DNA from: Simmondsia chinensis | Lineage: Eukaryota; Streptophyta; Magnoliopsida; Caryophyllales; Simmondsiaceae | Direction of reading: 5' to 3' | Length of the DNA stretch: 64,000 bases | NCBI GenBank assembly: GCA_018398585.1 | Contig: JAGTTD010000011.1 | Span: 19,521,346-19,585,345 of the forward strand | Part shown: positions 1-10,819 of the stretch, piece by piece | Layout of the letters: the number at the start of each line of letters is the position of its first letter | Position numbering within the stretch: the first letter of the stretch is position 1 | The notes under the pieces: generated by a model | The model's database searches: none | Told to the model about the DNA's origin: nothing | The model's input: the letters and a program-made list of their open reading frames with translations, nothing else | Made by a program: the position numbers and the translations under genes

Positions 1-502
1 TTTAAATAAAGGTACTTATTCAGAGGTTTGAGATTCAAGTTGAAATATTTCTTTAGGGTTTCTGGAATTGTTTCGGAGACCTAATTGGAGAGAAAATTTT
101 CCATTGAAATTTTTCTTTCTTCAATTTAATATTTTTCGGAGCCCACCCTCCGGGTAATTCGAGGTCATCGCGTTGTAGATTGCGAGGTCTCGATTTTCTT
201 AGTTTTCTGTATTATTGGAGCAATTCCAGGTATGTTCTTCTTTCTTCATTCTTTTTCGCTTTTCTATTTATTTATAGTATTCATTATTATGCCTGTTTAA
301 GTTAATATATTGTTATGAATGTATTAGAGTAAAAGGCCTGTAGATCTAAATTAAGAATTTAGATCCATTGAATTAAATTATAAATTTAAGTCAGTAGATT
401 TAAAATTAGAAATTTTAAATCAATCCTAGATTTAGAGTGATGAATTCTAAACATGTTCCGCTGCGTAAACTTTAGGGAGAATTTTTAAAATTCATCCCAA
501 CA
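1..502 (+). mobile_element. 3' part of a copia-type LTR (cut by window start)
   Basis: This stretch reads like the R-U5 end of the 1.9-kb LTR seen at 55283-57179. Shared landmarks in the same order are a GGAGCCCA block followed by a GAGGTCAT block, a TTATGAA..TATTAGAGTAA block, and a run of TTTAGATC/TTAAATT-type sequence before the end. It ends CCCAACA at about 502, and a degraded primer-site-like stretch (GGATATTAGGGC) follows. Divergence from the right-hand element is large, so it is a related family member, not a copy of the same insertion. The boundary is inferred. Confidence 0.5.
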
Positions 503-726
503 ACGGATATTAGGGCAAAGGATTTATAGAGATAAACCTATTCCCGGGAACTCTCGCACGTGAGGTGTCACGAAGCGTGACTCTCCGACCGGGGGCTTAA
601 GTAGAGAGAAGAGTCTCCTACTCTGAGTACTCTAATAGGTGCCTATTATTGTGACCCTAGTTTAGAACTGTGAACCCAATAGTCGGCATCAGAGTTTATT
701 TTCCAACAAAATTCATATCTTTTTCC
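503..726. other. retroelement leader remnant, no gene
   Basis: No coding signal. It lies between the LTR end at about 502 and the truncated copia LTR at 727. A GGCATCAGAG string near 685 resembles a degenerate tRNA-iMet primer site, and CCAACA occurs twice (about 700 and 725). It is probably the untranslated leader of the element that begins left of the window. Confidence 0.3.
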
Positions 727-934
727 AACATATACACACGCATGAAATTGGAGTCCCAATTGATCGGGGGGTCCTGATTGATCGGCCTCCCAATCGATCA
801 GTATCTGCCAATCGATCGGGGCTCTTCCTGGAAGCGATCCACTTCTGCATATCTTCCGATTGATTGGCTATGCCTCCCGATTGATCGGCGTACCCTATGC
901 AACTATACCGAGGAATTTGAGACATACCCTTACA
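727..934 (-). repeat. truncated 3' LTR of copia A
   Basis: It matches 5190-5358: the same GAAATTGGAGTC start, GATTGATCGG/CCAATCGATC motifs and GGAATTTGAGACATA end. The minus-strand LTR start TGTAAGGGTATG is at 934. About 250 bp of the LTR found at 4901-5358 is missing. This copy carries an extra block of GATCGG-type motifs near 758-800 that the other LTR lacks. Confidence 0.8.
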
Positions 935-948
935 AATCTCCACCTTGG
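935..948 (-). other. polypurine tract of copia A
   Basis: The minus strand reads AAGGTGGAGATT directly before the LTR start TGTAAGGG, as expected for plus-strand priming in copia elements. Confidence 0.7.
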
Positions 949-1149
949 CTCAAATTTTCTCACAAAACAAACTCTCCACCTTCTCCAAAAAACTTCATCC
1001 CTCTCGGGGTAAATTCAAAGACATAGAAAGCCCTACTAGATTTAAGCAATGCTCAAATTTCCTGCTGGATAGAACTTTAGTGAACATGTTAGCGGGATTA
1101 TCTACAGCACAATCTTCTTCAACTCAACCTTGCCTTCTTCAATCAGATC

Positions 1150-2700
1150 CCGAATGAATGATGCTTGACATCAGTATGGTTTGTCCAATCATGATGGGTC
1201 ATCTAATCCTTGGCTAAGTGAATCACTGACTGGCTATCACAATAGACACCAACTGTAGCCTGGTCAATACTAAGTTCACTAACCAAACCTTTTAACCAAA
1301 CAGCTTCCTTGAATGCTTTTGTTACTGCCATGTACTTTGATTTAGTAGTTGACTATATGGTAACTAATTGTAGACCTGCTCTCCAACTGATAGCACTATC
1401 ACCCTAATAGAACACATATCCTGAAGTAGATCTCCTCTTATCGAGGCCTCCACCATAATCAGAGTCAACATACCCTACTAAATAGCATTTACTCCCCCTA
1501 AAAAAAAAAAAACTCCAAACATACATTAGAAATGCCATGTAAGTACCTAAAAATCCATTTAACAGCCTCCCAATGCTCTTTACCTAGATTTGCCATATAT
1601 CTGCTCACCTTGCTAACTGCATATGCGATATCTGGACGCGCACATACCATAGCATTCATAATACAGCCAACTGCATTAGAGTAACGGACTTGTGACAAGT
1701 ACCTGGTGTCTTCCTCTGTTTGAGGCGAATCTAATGCAGAAACTCTAAAATGAGCTGCCAAAGGAGTGCTAACTGGCTTAGCATCTTTCATATGAAATCG
1801 ATCTAAAACCTTCTCAATATACTTCTCCTAAGACAAGTATAACTTTCCTGCGTTTCGGTCCCTCTTGATTTCAATACCAAGAATCTTCTTTGCTGCTTCT
1901 AAATCTTTCATCTCAAACTCACTTTTCAACAATGTTTTCAATTCATCAACATTAGACATCTCCTTAGCTGCAATCAACATATAACAGAAGATAAATGAAT
2001 GAACCTGAACCTGTTTACCTGAAATAAACACAGTTGTCATATTTGCTCCTGAAGAACCCATGACTGCTCATAAACTGATTAGATCTCTTGTACCATTTCC
2101 TTGGCGACTACCTCAAACCATAGAGTGACCTTTTTAGCAAATAAACATGATCTTCCTTTCCTTCTAACCCGAAGCCTTTAGGCTGATGCATGTAAATACT
2201 TTCTTCTAGCTCACCATGCAAGATTGAAGTTTTCACATCTAACTACTCAAGCTCTAAATCATGCATGGCTACTAAAGCAAGTAATGCTCGAATAGAAGTA
2301 TGTCTTACAACAGGTGAAAAAATCATGAAAATAAACTCCATGTACCTAACTGTAGCCCTTTGCTACCAATCAAGCCTTATACCTTGCATCTTCCACTCCA
2401 GGAATGCCTTCTTTCTTCTTGAAGACCCATTTGTACCCAATAACTTTCTTTCCTGTTGGAGGCTTGACGTTTGCCAAATCTGGTTCTTCTGCAATGACTC
2501 CATTTCTTTGTGCATAGCCATTATCCACTTCTTTGAATCAGATCTATTCACAGCTCCTGAATAGTTAGAAGGTTCAATGTCTTCTACTGTCTCAGCCATA
2601 GAAAAAGCATAAGTTATCATCTCCTCATACCCATATCTCTGAGGCACTCTAGCTTGTCTCCTTTGTCTACCACTAGCAATAGTATATTGCTCCACCTGCT
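1150..2700 (-). pseudogene. copia A reverse transcriptase and RNase H (broken)
   Basis: Pieces of copia RT and RNase H in several frames. At 2363-2695 is the N-terminal RT lead-in (SDSKKWIMAMHKEMESL and an NQIWQ string). At 1828-2061 is the region after the catalytic Asp-Asp box, ending LGIEIKRDRNAGKLYLS; the box itself is degraded to a CYMLIA-like string, so the Asp pair is lost. At 1498-1791 is the RT/RNase H connection (MKDAKPVSTPLAAHF, ARPDIAYAVSKVSRYM, HWEAVKWIFRYLHG). RNase H continues to about 1190 with a YCDSQS-type string. Stops and frame changes make it inactive. Confidence 0.85.
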
Positions 2701-2773
2701 AATCTGTTTCAGCCTCTTCATTTTCTTCAGTAACTTGTACTGGAGGTGCCTATATACACTCAGTGGGTACAAC

Positions 2774-3720
2774 CTATTGCTGAACTGTGTTATTTACTTG
2801 TATCTGATCAACGCCTGACTTTTGCACCTGACTCGTACCACAAATAGCAGAGAGCGTGTGTGGCAGATGTAGTAGTAATGAGTCATCAAAAGTCACATCT
2901 CTACTAGTCAGAAATTCATGAGACTTTGAATCCCATAAATGAAATCCCTTCACACTTGACGTATAACCAAGAAAAATGCACTTCTTGGCTCCAAGCTCTA
3001 ACTTTCCTTCATTCACATAAGCATAAGTAGTACAACCAAAAATTCTTAAATGAAAGTAGTTAGCAGCGGATCCAAACCATAGCTCTTCTGGAGTTTTCAA
3101 CTGAAGCAATGAATGAGATGATCGGTTCACTAAGTAACACGCCATGTTAACTGCCTCTGTCAAGAATGCTCTCCCCAAACCTGCATTTGACAACATGCAA
3201 TGAGCCTTCTCAAGTAACGTCCTGTTTAATCTTTCTGCCACTCCATTCTGTTGAGGTCGACCTGTACAAGTCCTGTGTCTAACGGTGCCTTGATACTCAC
3301 AAAATTTGGTGAAATCACCCTCAACATATTCAAGGCCATTGTCGGTCCTCAACCTCTTAATTTGCTTCCCTGTTTGTTTCTCAAGTAACACCTTCCACTT
3401 CTTGAAGGTATCATAAATTTCATTTTTCTGTTTTAAGAAATCAACTCAGACTTTTCTTGAAAAATTATCAGTAAACGTTAGAAGATACCTGGAACCTCCT
3501 TTGGAAGCAACTCTGAACGGTCACAGATAATATCTTGCTTTGCTCTATTAGTCCATTATCACTCATATGACTTAATCTTATGTGCCATAACCAGGTAATA
3601 TCTGAATTTGACACAGACGATGTAGAAACAGCCACTAACCCTGTCATTATAGAACACAGAAGTTCATACGAGGTTCCTACCCTTTTGCCTTTCATAACAA
3701 TCAAAGCACTTGCTAACCTT
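2774..3720 (-). pseudogene. copia A integrase (broken)
   Basis: At 3468-3704 is the GAG-pre-integrase segment with LWHIRLSHMSDNGL. At 2774-3391 is the catalytic core, with RTDNGLEYV around the second Asp and GRPQQNGVAERLNRTLLEKA carrying the Glu helix, then the copia C-terminal part (FGCTTYAYVNEGKLELGAKKCIFLGY, in shorter pieces). The HHCC zinc region and the first catalytic Asp fall in the frame-shifted gap near 3400-3480. The 205-residue 2774-3391 frame is the longest open piece of this element. Confidence 0.85.
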
Positions 3721-3852
3721 CATTACTTCACCTTCAGCTGTGTACCTATACCCATATGACTCCAGAGTACCTGAAGAGATGAGGTTCTTTTTCAAATCTA
3801 GGACGTGACGCACGTCACTCAAAGTCCTAACTGTACCGTCAAAAATTTTAAC

Positions 3853-4863
3853 TCAGATTGTTCCTGTACCAGAAACTCTGCAAGTTGCATTATTGGCCAC
3901 CAAAACTACTCCACCCTGAATCGTCTTATATGTGGTGAACCAATCTCTATTAGGACATACATGATAAGCACAACCCGAATCCATGATCCATTTATATTTG
4001 GATCTAGACTGGGATTCAGTAACTAATAGAACATCAGCATCACTCTCATCTTCAACTACACTAGCTTCAGTGGACCTATGATTTCTATTCTGGTCTTTCC
4101 TGTTATCTTCTTTCTGCTTATCCTTAAGCTTATAACAATGCTTCTTTATATGCCATTTTTTGTGACAATAATTGCATGACAAGTTTTTGTGTCTGGCCTT
4201 AGACCTAGATTTGTTTCCACGACCAGACCCTCTAGTCTCACTTCTACCTCTCACAACGAAACCGCTACCTGAGTTATTTACAAAATCTGATAATTCTTTA
4301 TCTACCCATTTTTTACTCAGTAGGTTTCTTTTAACCTGGTCAACATAGATGCTTTTTCTACCACCATAAATCATACTTTCAACGAAGCCTTTATACGAGG
4401 TGGAGAGTGAACGTAATAAAAGCATGATCTGATCTTCATCTTTAGGGGTATCATCCAATTCTTTTAACTCATGAATAATATAGTTAAATTCATTAATATG
4501 GTTCTTAAGAGATGTACCTTCTCACATACGGAATGTGAATAGCCGACGCTTAATGGCGAGTTTATTGGAGACTGACTTGAAGCAGAACATCTCCTATAAT
4601 TTCTTCCACAACTCCGTAGTGGTCTTTACTTCCAAAACCTCTGTCAGAACGTTATCTGCAAGACACATCTGGATAGCTGTGAGTGCGTTCTCATCTAACT
4701 CCTCTCACTGTGCTTCAGTCATATTCTTTAGTTTCTTCTCTTTTCCTTCTAGGGCTTTCTTCAAGACTTTATGAGTCAAGAGGCCCTTAACACAGACCTG
4801 CCACAGACTGAAACTCTCTTGACCTCTGAACTTCTCAACTTCAGTCTTAACTGCAGACGTCAT
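3853..4863 (-). pseudogene. copia A gag and protease (broken)
   Basis: Gag starts at the ATG at 4863, 23 bases inside the primer site, and begins MTSAVKTEVEKF, a usual copia gag opening. In-frame stops occur before 4458. From 4458 to 3853 one 201-residue frame holds the gag C-terminus, a CCHC zinc knuckle CNYCHKKWHIKKHC (C-X2-C-X4-H-X4-C), and the protease start WIMDSGCAYHVC with the Asp-Ser-Gly active-site triplet. The knuckle and active site are intact, but the N-terminal half is not. Confidence 0.85.
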
Positions 4864-4885
4864 AGTACGAAGTCGAAGTAACAGG

Positions 4886-4897
4886 GCTCTGATACCA
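4886..4897 (-). other. primer binding site, tRNA-iMet type
   Basis: The minus strand reads TGGTATCAGAGC, the usual complement of the initiator-Met tRNA 3' end, three bases inside the LTR boundary at 4901. Confidence 0.9.
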
Positions 4898-4900
4898 ATT

Positions 4901-5358
4901 TGTAAGAAAAGAACACCCGAACTAGATCGGATTCAAATACTATAATGAATACGAGAAGCAAATTAAGAACGAAAAAGAGCAAAAAGAACGAACACAGCGA
5001 TTTATGTGGAAACCCCTCTTCAATCAAGAGGAGGAAAAACCATAGGCGGAGATGGATACTTTTATTGAACGAGAAAATAGTAGAAGAATTACAAATCACT
5101 TCTCTCTCTCTCTCTCTCTCTCTCTCACAATGTAAGGCGGTGCTCACTTTTTATTTTTAGATACTAAATACGTAACCCTGGCTACGTATATATACATGCG
5201 TGAAATTGGAGTCTCGATTGATCGGTATCTGCCAATCGATCGGGACTCTTCCTAGAAGCATCCCACTTCTGTGTACCTTCCGATTGATTGGCTATTCCTC
5301 TTGATCGATCGGTGCACCCTCTATAGCTCAACCAAGGAATTTGAGACATATCCTAACA
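4901..5358 (-). repeat. 5' LTR of copia A, 458 bp
   Basis: Read on the minus strand it begins TGTTAGGATATG at 5358 and ends CTTACA at 4901. It contains several GATTGATCGG / CCAATCGATC motifs (5213-5330) and a (CT)n microsatellite. Possible target site flank on the right is TGCAA (5359-5363); the partner is lost with the other LTR end. Confidence 0.85.
5101..5128. repeat. (CT)14 microsatellite
   Basis: An unbroken TC/CT dinucleotide run inside the copia A LTR. It reads GA on the element's sense strand. Confidence 0.95.
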
Positions 5359-6720
5359 TGCAAAAATGTTCATTTTATGCTAAATCTTGCTAGGTTTTAT
5401 CATCAACATCAACAAATAAATGGAAGATACATCAAACAAAAGAAAAAAGTTGGGAAAACATTTCACATGGTTAAGCAAGAACACATCAAGAACATATATA
5501 ATTCGTTACAATTCTCAATTTTGGGTGGCAATTCAAACAAATCAAATGCAAGAACTTCTTAAACACTCCATTAACATGCTCAAGTTGATGTCAAGCCGGA
5601 TTTTGGGATGGCAAAGCTGAAGAAAAACAGACAAATCAGCAAGTTGTTTGAAAATGCTGAAATGGGCGGCAATAGGTGGCAACATGAACAAATGGGACCA
5701 AAGCTTGTGTTTTTTTTTAATTTTTAAATTTGAAACCTTAAACACTATAAATAAAGGTGTTTGGGAAGCCTTTAGGCATCACTCCATCCAGCAAAAATAA
5801 AAAACAAAGTAGAAAAACTAAGGAAAATTTGGATAGAAGAGGAAGGGTGTGAAGAGAAAGAGTTTGGTTTGTAAATTTTCAATTTCAAGTTCTTTTCCTT
5901 CCTTTCTTTCTTTTAATTTATCGATTTTGTCTTATTTTTAATTTATATTATGTTTACCATAAACTAATTTTGTCTTTCCAAGGCTATGATGTACCCTAAG
6001 ACGTAATATACGCTCTTTACTAATTCAATGTATTCTAAGTTCGTTTATTACGCTGTTTGAGTGTTTATCATTGTTCTTCAGGAGTTTTGAATACTTGATC
6101 ACCATTCTAAGCCTATAATGATTTATAATGAGCTGAGAGGCAATTTATGATGAATGCTAAAGTGATAAACAACACAAATTGAGCAAATGTTAGAGATAGA
6201 TTAACGCAATTTGTGTGCTCTTAAGTGAAAACTATGGATCTTCAAAACTATTTTCTTATTTAAATTCATGGAAGAGATTGATGAGTTAATGTGTAAAAGA
6301 GCATGCTAAAGGTTGCTGGAGAGAGAATATTTAGTAAATCACGATTTTCGACCATTAACACCTAATAACAACTTGAATATCAAGAATAGAAAGGCATAAT
6401 AATGCAAATAGATAAAATCGGATGCCTTGAATCTTATTAAATTATAAATATTATCTAAAATCAGTACACCTTTCAAAAAAAATCAGTAACCACTTTTGTT
6501 CTTTTTCATTTTATTTTGTTTTATATCAAAAACTTCAATTTTCGGTCTTTCAAATAGTGCTAAAGCTACTAATTTCAATACTCACTTAATAATCAATCCT
6601 TGCGGGAATAATACTCTACTTACTCTATATTACTTGATATGACTAATTGCCCTTGCTAAGCAACAAGAAAGCTAGATTTTAACGACTGAAAAAAAAAAAA
6701 AAAAAAATTTCCACATTAAA
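5359..6720. other. probable LTR-retrotransposon remnant, no coding
   Basis: No ORF longer than about 75 codons and no recognisable protein. There is a TATA-like CTATAAATAAAGG at about 5746, followed by a purine-rich leader-like stretch. Near 6598 a CCTTGCGGGAATAATACTCTACTTACTC string resembles the LTR-end region common in plant gypsy elements (cited here in two parts: CCTTGCGGGAATAATAC then TCTACTTACTC). It ends in an A17-type run near 6690. I infer an old LTR or non-autonomous element; the family is not identified. Confidence 0.35.
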
Positions 6721-7136
6721 AGTGTGTGTGAGGTGCCTAGTTGCAGCAGTAATAAAACACTGTTGTTAAAGGGTGGTACATGTTGGGCTTATAATGACGG
6801 GCACTAAATTTGGTCGTTAATTCTATTCACAAACTGTCGTTTATAGGCTCAAGTAAGCGGTAAAATTTTAGCTTAAAACATTAAAATTTGTTAATTTTAA
6901 AAATCAGGTGCTTTTTTTAAAATTTATTACTGCCAAATTTTTTTTGTTCTCTTAAATTATTTAATTGGCATTTTTTCCATCTAAACTATAATTCAAATTC
7001 AAAAATCAAATAGTATTCCCATTAATACATAACTCGATATTTAACTCTATCTGTATACTTTAGTTCTACTTAAAAATTATTTATTTAATATACTAAAATA
7101 TAATTTTTAAATTAAATAAAATAATTTTGGAAAAAA
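6721..7136. other. AT-rich spacer left of the MULE
   Basis: Very AT-rich, with runs such as TTTTAAATTAAATAAAATAATTTT near 7110 (given as context only), and no ORF. It probably contains or borders the left end of the MULE, but I could not find a terminal inverted repeat or a 9-bp target duplication by eye. Confidence 0.4.
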
Positions 7137-7272
7137 CTAGTTTTCCTCCCTTCTTCCCTCCATAATCATTCTCCTCTACACCTTGCAGAAACTCTAAATC
7201 CCGAACCTCACCTGAAGCGAAGTGGAGCAATGAAGTAGCAAAGCGAAGCAAAGCACCAAAGCAGTAAAGCAG
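7137..7272 (+). other. probable 5' exon 1 of the transposase gene (untranslated)
   Basis: Pyrimidine-rich then purine-rich sequence with no repeat units. It ends AAAGCAG followed by GTGATT at 7273, a plausible splice donor. The AAGCG/AAAGC motif recurs several times just before the donor (7215-7270). No convincing start codon context; I treat it as 5' untranslated. It is inferred from the donor and from the matching acceptor at 10561. Confidence 0.5.
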
Positions 7273-10200
7273 GTGATTTACAACCCTGATTCAGTTCTTT
7301 ACTGTATCAAATGATTGTACAAAGATTTGGACCGATTTTAGGCTAGACTGACAAAGCTTCAAAGCGAACTTGTCTTGATCATTGGTAGTTCGTGTTGTGT
7401 TGGCTGCATTAACAAATTAATTGGCAGTTCGTAATTGTTGTAATCATGTGTTTGTTGTTTGTTAGTGATTCAAAACCTTAATTCTGTTCATCGCTTTATT
7501 GACCCACCATATCTAGATTTTGAATGATTTTTTGCTAGATTAACAAAGCTTTAAAGCAAATTTGTCCCTTTTATGTTGGTAGTTCTTGTTAGATTCACTG
7601 AATTAACAAATTAGTTAGTAGTTCGTATTTGTTATAACCCATTTTTGTTGTTTGATAGTGATCAACAACCCTTATTCAGTTCTTTGCTATATTGACCCAT
7701 TATACCTAGATTTTGAATGATTTTTTGTTAGATTGACAAAGCTTCAAAGCAAATTTATCCTATTTATGCTGGTAGTTTGTGTTACATTCACTAAATTAAT
7801 AAATTAGTTAGTAGTTCATGTTTGTTATAAGCCCACGTCTATTGTTTGTCAGTGATTAACAACCCTAATTCGGTTCCTCGCTAGATTGACCCACTATACC
7901 CAAATTTTGAATGATTTTTTTCTAGATCGGCAAAGCTTCAAAGCGAATTTGTCCTCTTTTATGTTGATAGTTTGTATTTTGTTGACTGAATCAACAAATT
8001 AATTGGTATTTCATGTTTGCTATAAGCTCATATCTGCTGTTTGTCAGTGATTAACAAACATAATTCGGTTCTTCTCTATATTGACCCATTATACCTAGAT
8101 TTTGAATAATTTTTTGCTGGATTGACAAAGCTTCAAAGAGAATTTGTTCCTTTTATGTCGATAGTTCGTGTTATGTTCACTAAATTAACAAATTAATTAG
8201 TAGTTCGTGTATGTTATGGGCCATATCTGTTGTTTGTTAGTTATTAACGGCCCTAATTCAGTTCTTAACTATATTGATCCTCTATGCCCTGATTTTGAAC
8301 GATTTTTTGCTAGATTGACAAAGCTTCAAAGCAAAATTGTACCTTTTTGTGGTAGTTTGTGTTAGGTTCAATGAATTCACAACTTAGTTTGTAGTTCATG
8401 CTTGTTATAAGCCCATGTCTGTTATTCATTAGTGATTAACAACCCTAATTTGGTTCTTTGCTATATTAACCCACTATACCCAGATTTTGAATTATTTTTT
8501 TCTAGATTGACAAAGCTTCAAAGTGAATTTGTTCCTTTTATCTTGGTAGTTCTTGTTATGTTCATCGAATTAACCAATTAGTTGGTAGTTCGTGTATGTT
8601 ATTAGCCCATGTCTATTGTTTGTTACTGATTAACGGCCCTAATTCAGCTCTTCACTATATTGACCCACTATACCCAGATTTTGAATGATTTTTTGCTAGG
8701 CTAACAAAACTTCAAAGCAAATTTGTACCTTTTTTGTTGGTAGCTCATGTTATGTTATCTGAACTCACAAATTAGTTCATAGTTCATGCTTGTTATAGGC
8801 CCATGTCTGTTGTTTGTTAGTGATTAACAACCCTAATTCAGTTCTTTGCTAAATTGACCCACTATACCTAGATTTTGAATTTTTTTTTTTAAAAGATTGA
8901 CAAAGCTTCAAAGCGAATTTGTCTGTTTTATGTTGGTAGTTCGTGTTATGTTCAATGAATTGACAAAGTAGTTGGTAGTTCGTGCTTGTTGTAAGCCCAT
9001 GTCTATTATTTGTTAGTGATTAATAACCCTAGTTCTGTTTTTCGCTCTATTCACTCACTATTACAAGATTTTGGATGATTTTTTGCTAGATTGACAAAGC
9101 TTCAAAGCGAATTTGTCCCATTTTTGTTGGTAGTTCGTGTTACGTTCACTGAATTGACAAATTAGTTAGTAGTTTGTGTTTATTATAGGCCCGATTTTGT
9201 TGTTTGTTAATGATTAACAACCCTAACTCAGTTCTTCGCTATATTGACCCACTATACCAAGATTTTGAATGATTTTATGCTAGATTGACAATGCTTTAAA
9301 AAAAAATTGTCTGTTTTATGTTTGTAGTTTGTGTTATGCTTACTGAATTAAAAATTTAGTTGGTAGTTCGTGTTCGCTATAGGTGCATGTCCTCTATTTA
9401 TTAGTGATTCACAATCCTTATTCGGTTCTTCGCTATATTGACCCACTATAGCCAGATTTTGAATGAATGTTTGCTAGATTGACAAACCTTCAAAGCAAAT
9501 TTGTTCATTTTATGCTGGTAGTTCGTGTTATTTTCTCCGAATTAACAAATTAGTTGGTTGTTCGTGTTTGTTAGAAGCCCATGTCCGTTGTTTGTTAGTG
9601 ATTAACAGCCCTAATTCTATTCTTTGCTATATTAACCCATTATACCAAGATTTGAATGAGTTTTTTGCTAGATTGACAAAGTTTCAAACATAATTTGTCC
9701 CTTTACGTTGGTAGTTCGTGTTATGTTCATTGAATTAACAAATTAGTTGGTTGTTTGTGATTGTTATAAACCCATGTCTGTTATATGTTAGTGTTTAACA
9801 ACCCTAATTCGATTCTTTGCTATATTGACCCACTATACCTTGATTTACTTTTTTTAGATTGACAAAGCTTCAAAGCAAATTTGGCACTTTTATGTCAGTA
9901 GTTCATGTTATGTCCACTGTATTCACAAATTAGGTGGTAGTTCGTGCTTGTTGTAAGCCCATATATCTGTCATTTGTTAGTGATTAACAACTCTAATTCG
10001 GTTCTTCGCCATTTTGACCCACTATATCCCGATTTTGGATTTTTTTGCAAGATTGACAAAGCTTCAAACAAAGTTGTCCCTTTTATGTTGGTAGTTCGTG
10101 TTATGCTCACTGAATTAACAAATTAGTTAGTACTTTGTGTTTGTTATAAGCCCATTTCTGTTCTTTGTTAGTGATTAACAACCCTAAACCGGTTCTTTGC

Positions 10201-10561
10201 TATATTGACCCACTATACACATATTTTGATTGATCTTTTGCTTGATTGACAAAGCTTCAAGGCGAATGTATCCCTTTTATGTTAGTAGTTCGTGTTTTTT
10301 TCACTGAATTAATAAATTAGTTGATAGCTCGTGTTTGTTATATGCCCATATCTATTGTTTGTTAGTGATTAAAAACCCTAATTCGATTCTTCACTATATT
10401 GACCCACTATACTCAGATTTTGAATGATTTTATCTAGATTGACAAAGCTTCAAATCGAATTTGTATGTTTTGTGTTGATAGTTTGTGTTATGTTCATTGA
10501 GTTAACAAATTAGTTGGTAGTTCGTGTTTGTTATAAGCCGAAGTCTGTGGTTCGTTTGCAG
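7273..10561 (+). repeat. 193-bp tandem array filling intron 1 (about 17 units)
   Basis: I counted 17 units using the anchor ACAAAGCTTCAAAGC. Anchor starts are about 7351, 7543, 7736, 7930, 8125, 8318, 8510, 8704, 8900, 9094, 9288, 9482, 9676, 9862, 10056, 10249 and 10442, with spacing 192-196 except one of 186. Other conserved blocks are GTGATTAACAACCCTAATTC, TTGACCCACTATACC and GGTAGTTCGTGTT. The array starts at the donor GTGATTTACAACCC and ends at the acceptor GTTTGCAG (10561). It is absent from the right half of the element. Confidence 0.9.
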
Positions 10562-10819
10562 ATTCTGCTCCTTGTTTGTGCTCGCTTCTTGGTCCGTTGA
10601 CGTGCTCATGATGCTCATTCCCATGGTTGCACTACCGGCTCCAACTTAGTGGACTTGATTTAAATTGCTTTTCAAAGTAAATGACTAATTCCAACACTAA
10701 CATGTTTGATATTGCTTTTGGCATGTGGGTTGTATTTTGTTTTGTTTTGGTTTTGATTGTCCATTCTCCTGGGGCCCTCCTTAGTAGGTGCGCCCTGTTT
10801 TATATTGCGAGTTTCACTT
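10562..10819 (+). other. probable exon 2 of the transposase gene plus start of intron 2
   Basis: This is unique sequence between the two arrays, with better base balance than its surroundings. It follows the acceptor at 10561. It contains ATGATGCTCATTCCC, a short open stretch that soon stops, so its coding role is unclear. It may be untranslated or the broken N-terminus. Confidence 0.4.

Larger units (their letters stand above)
727..5358 (-). mobile_element. Ty1/copia element A, minus strand, decayed, one LTR truncated
   Basis: In the minus direction the order is LTR (5358-4901), tRNA-iMet primer site, gag, protease, integrase, RT, RNase H, polypurine tract, then the start of the 3' LTR (934 leftward). 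This gag-PR-INT-RT-RH order defines Ty1/copia. The complete LTR is 458 bp (TGTTAG...CTTACA). The other LTR keeps only about 208 bp and stops at 727, where it abuts older retroelement sequence, so the element lost its 3' outer end. Coding frames are interrupted many times, so it is not autonomous. Confidence 0.9.

Noticed and set aside
5341..5745. Small overlapping ORFs on both strands right of copia A
   Set aside because: All under 75 codons, no similarity, and in an LTR-like non-coding region.
7137..7160. Left terminal inverted repeat of the MULE matching 30290-30310
   Set aside because: Only ATTTTGGAAA-type similarity could be seen, and the flanks do not give a 9-bp duplication.
7273..10561. 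Centromeric satellite
   Set aside because: A 193-bp period is near satellite size, but the array is bounded by splice-like sites and lies inside a transposon gene, with only about 17 copies.
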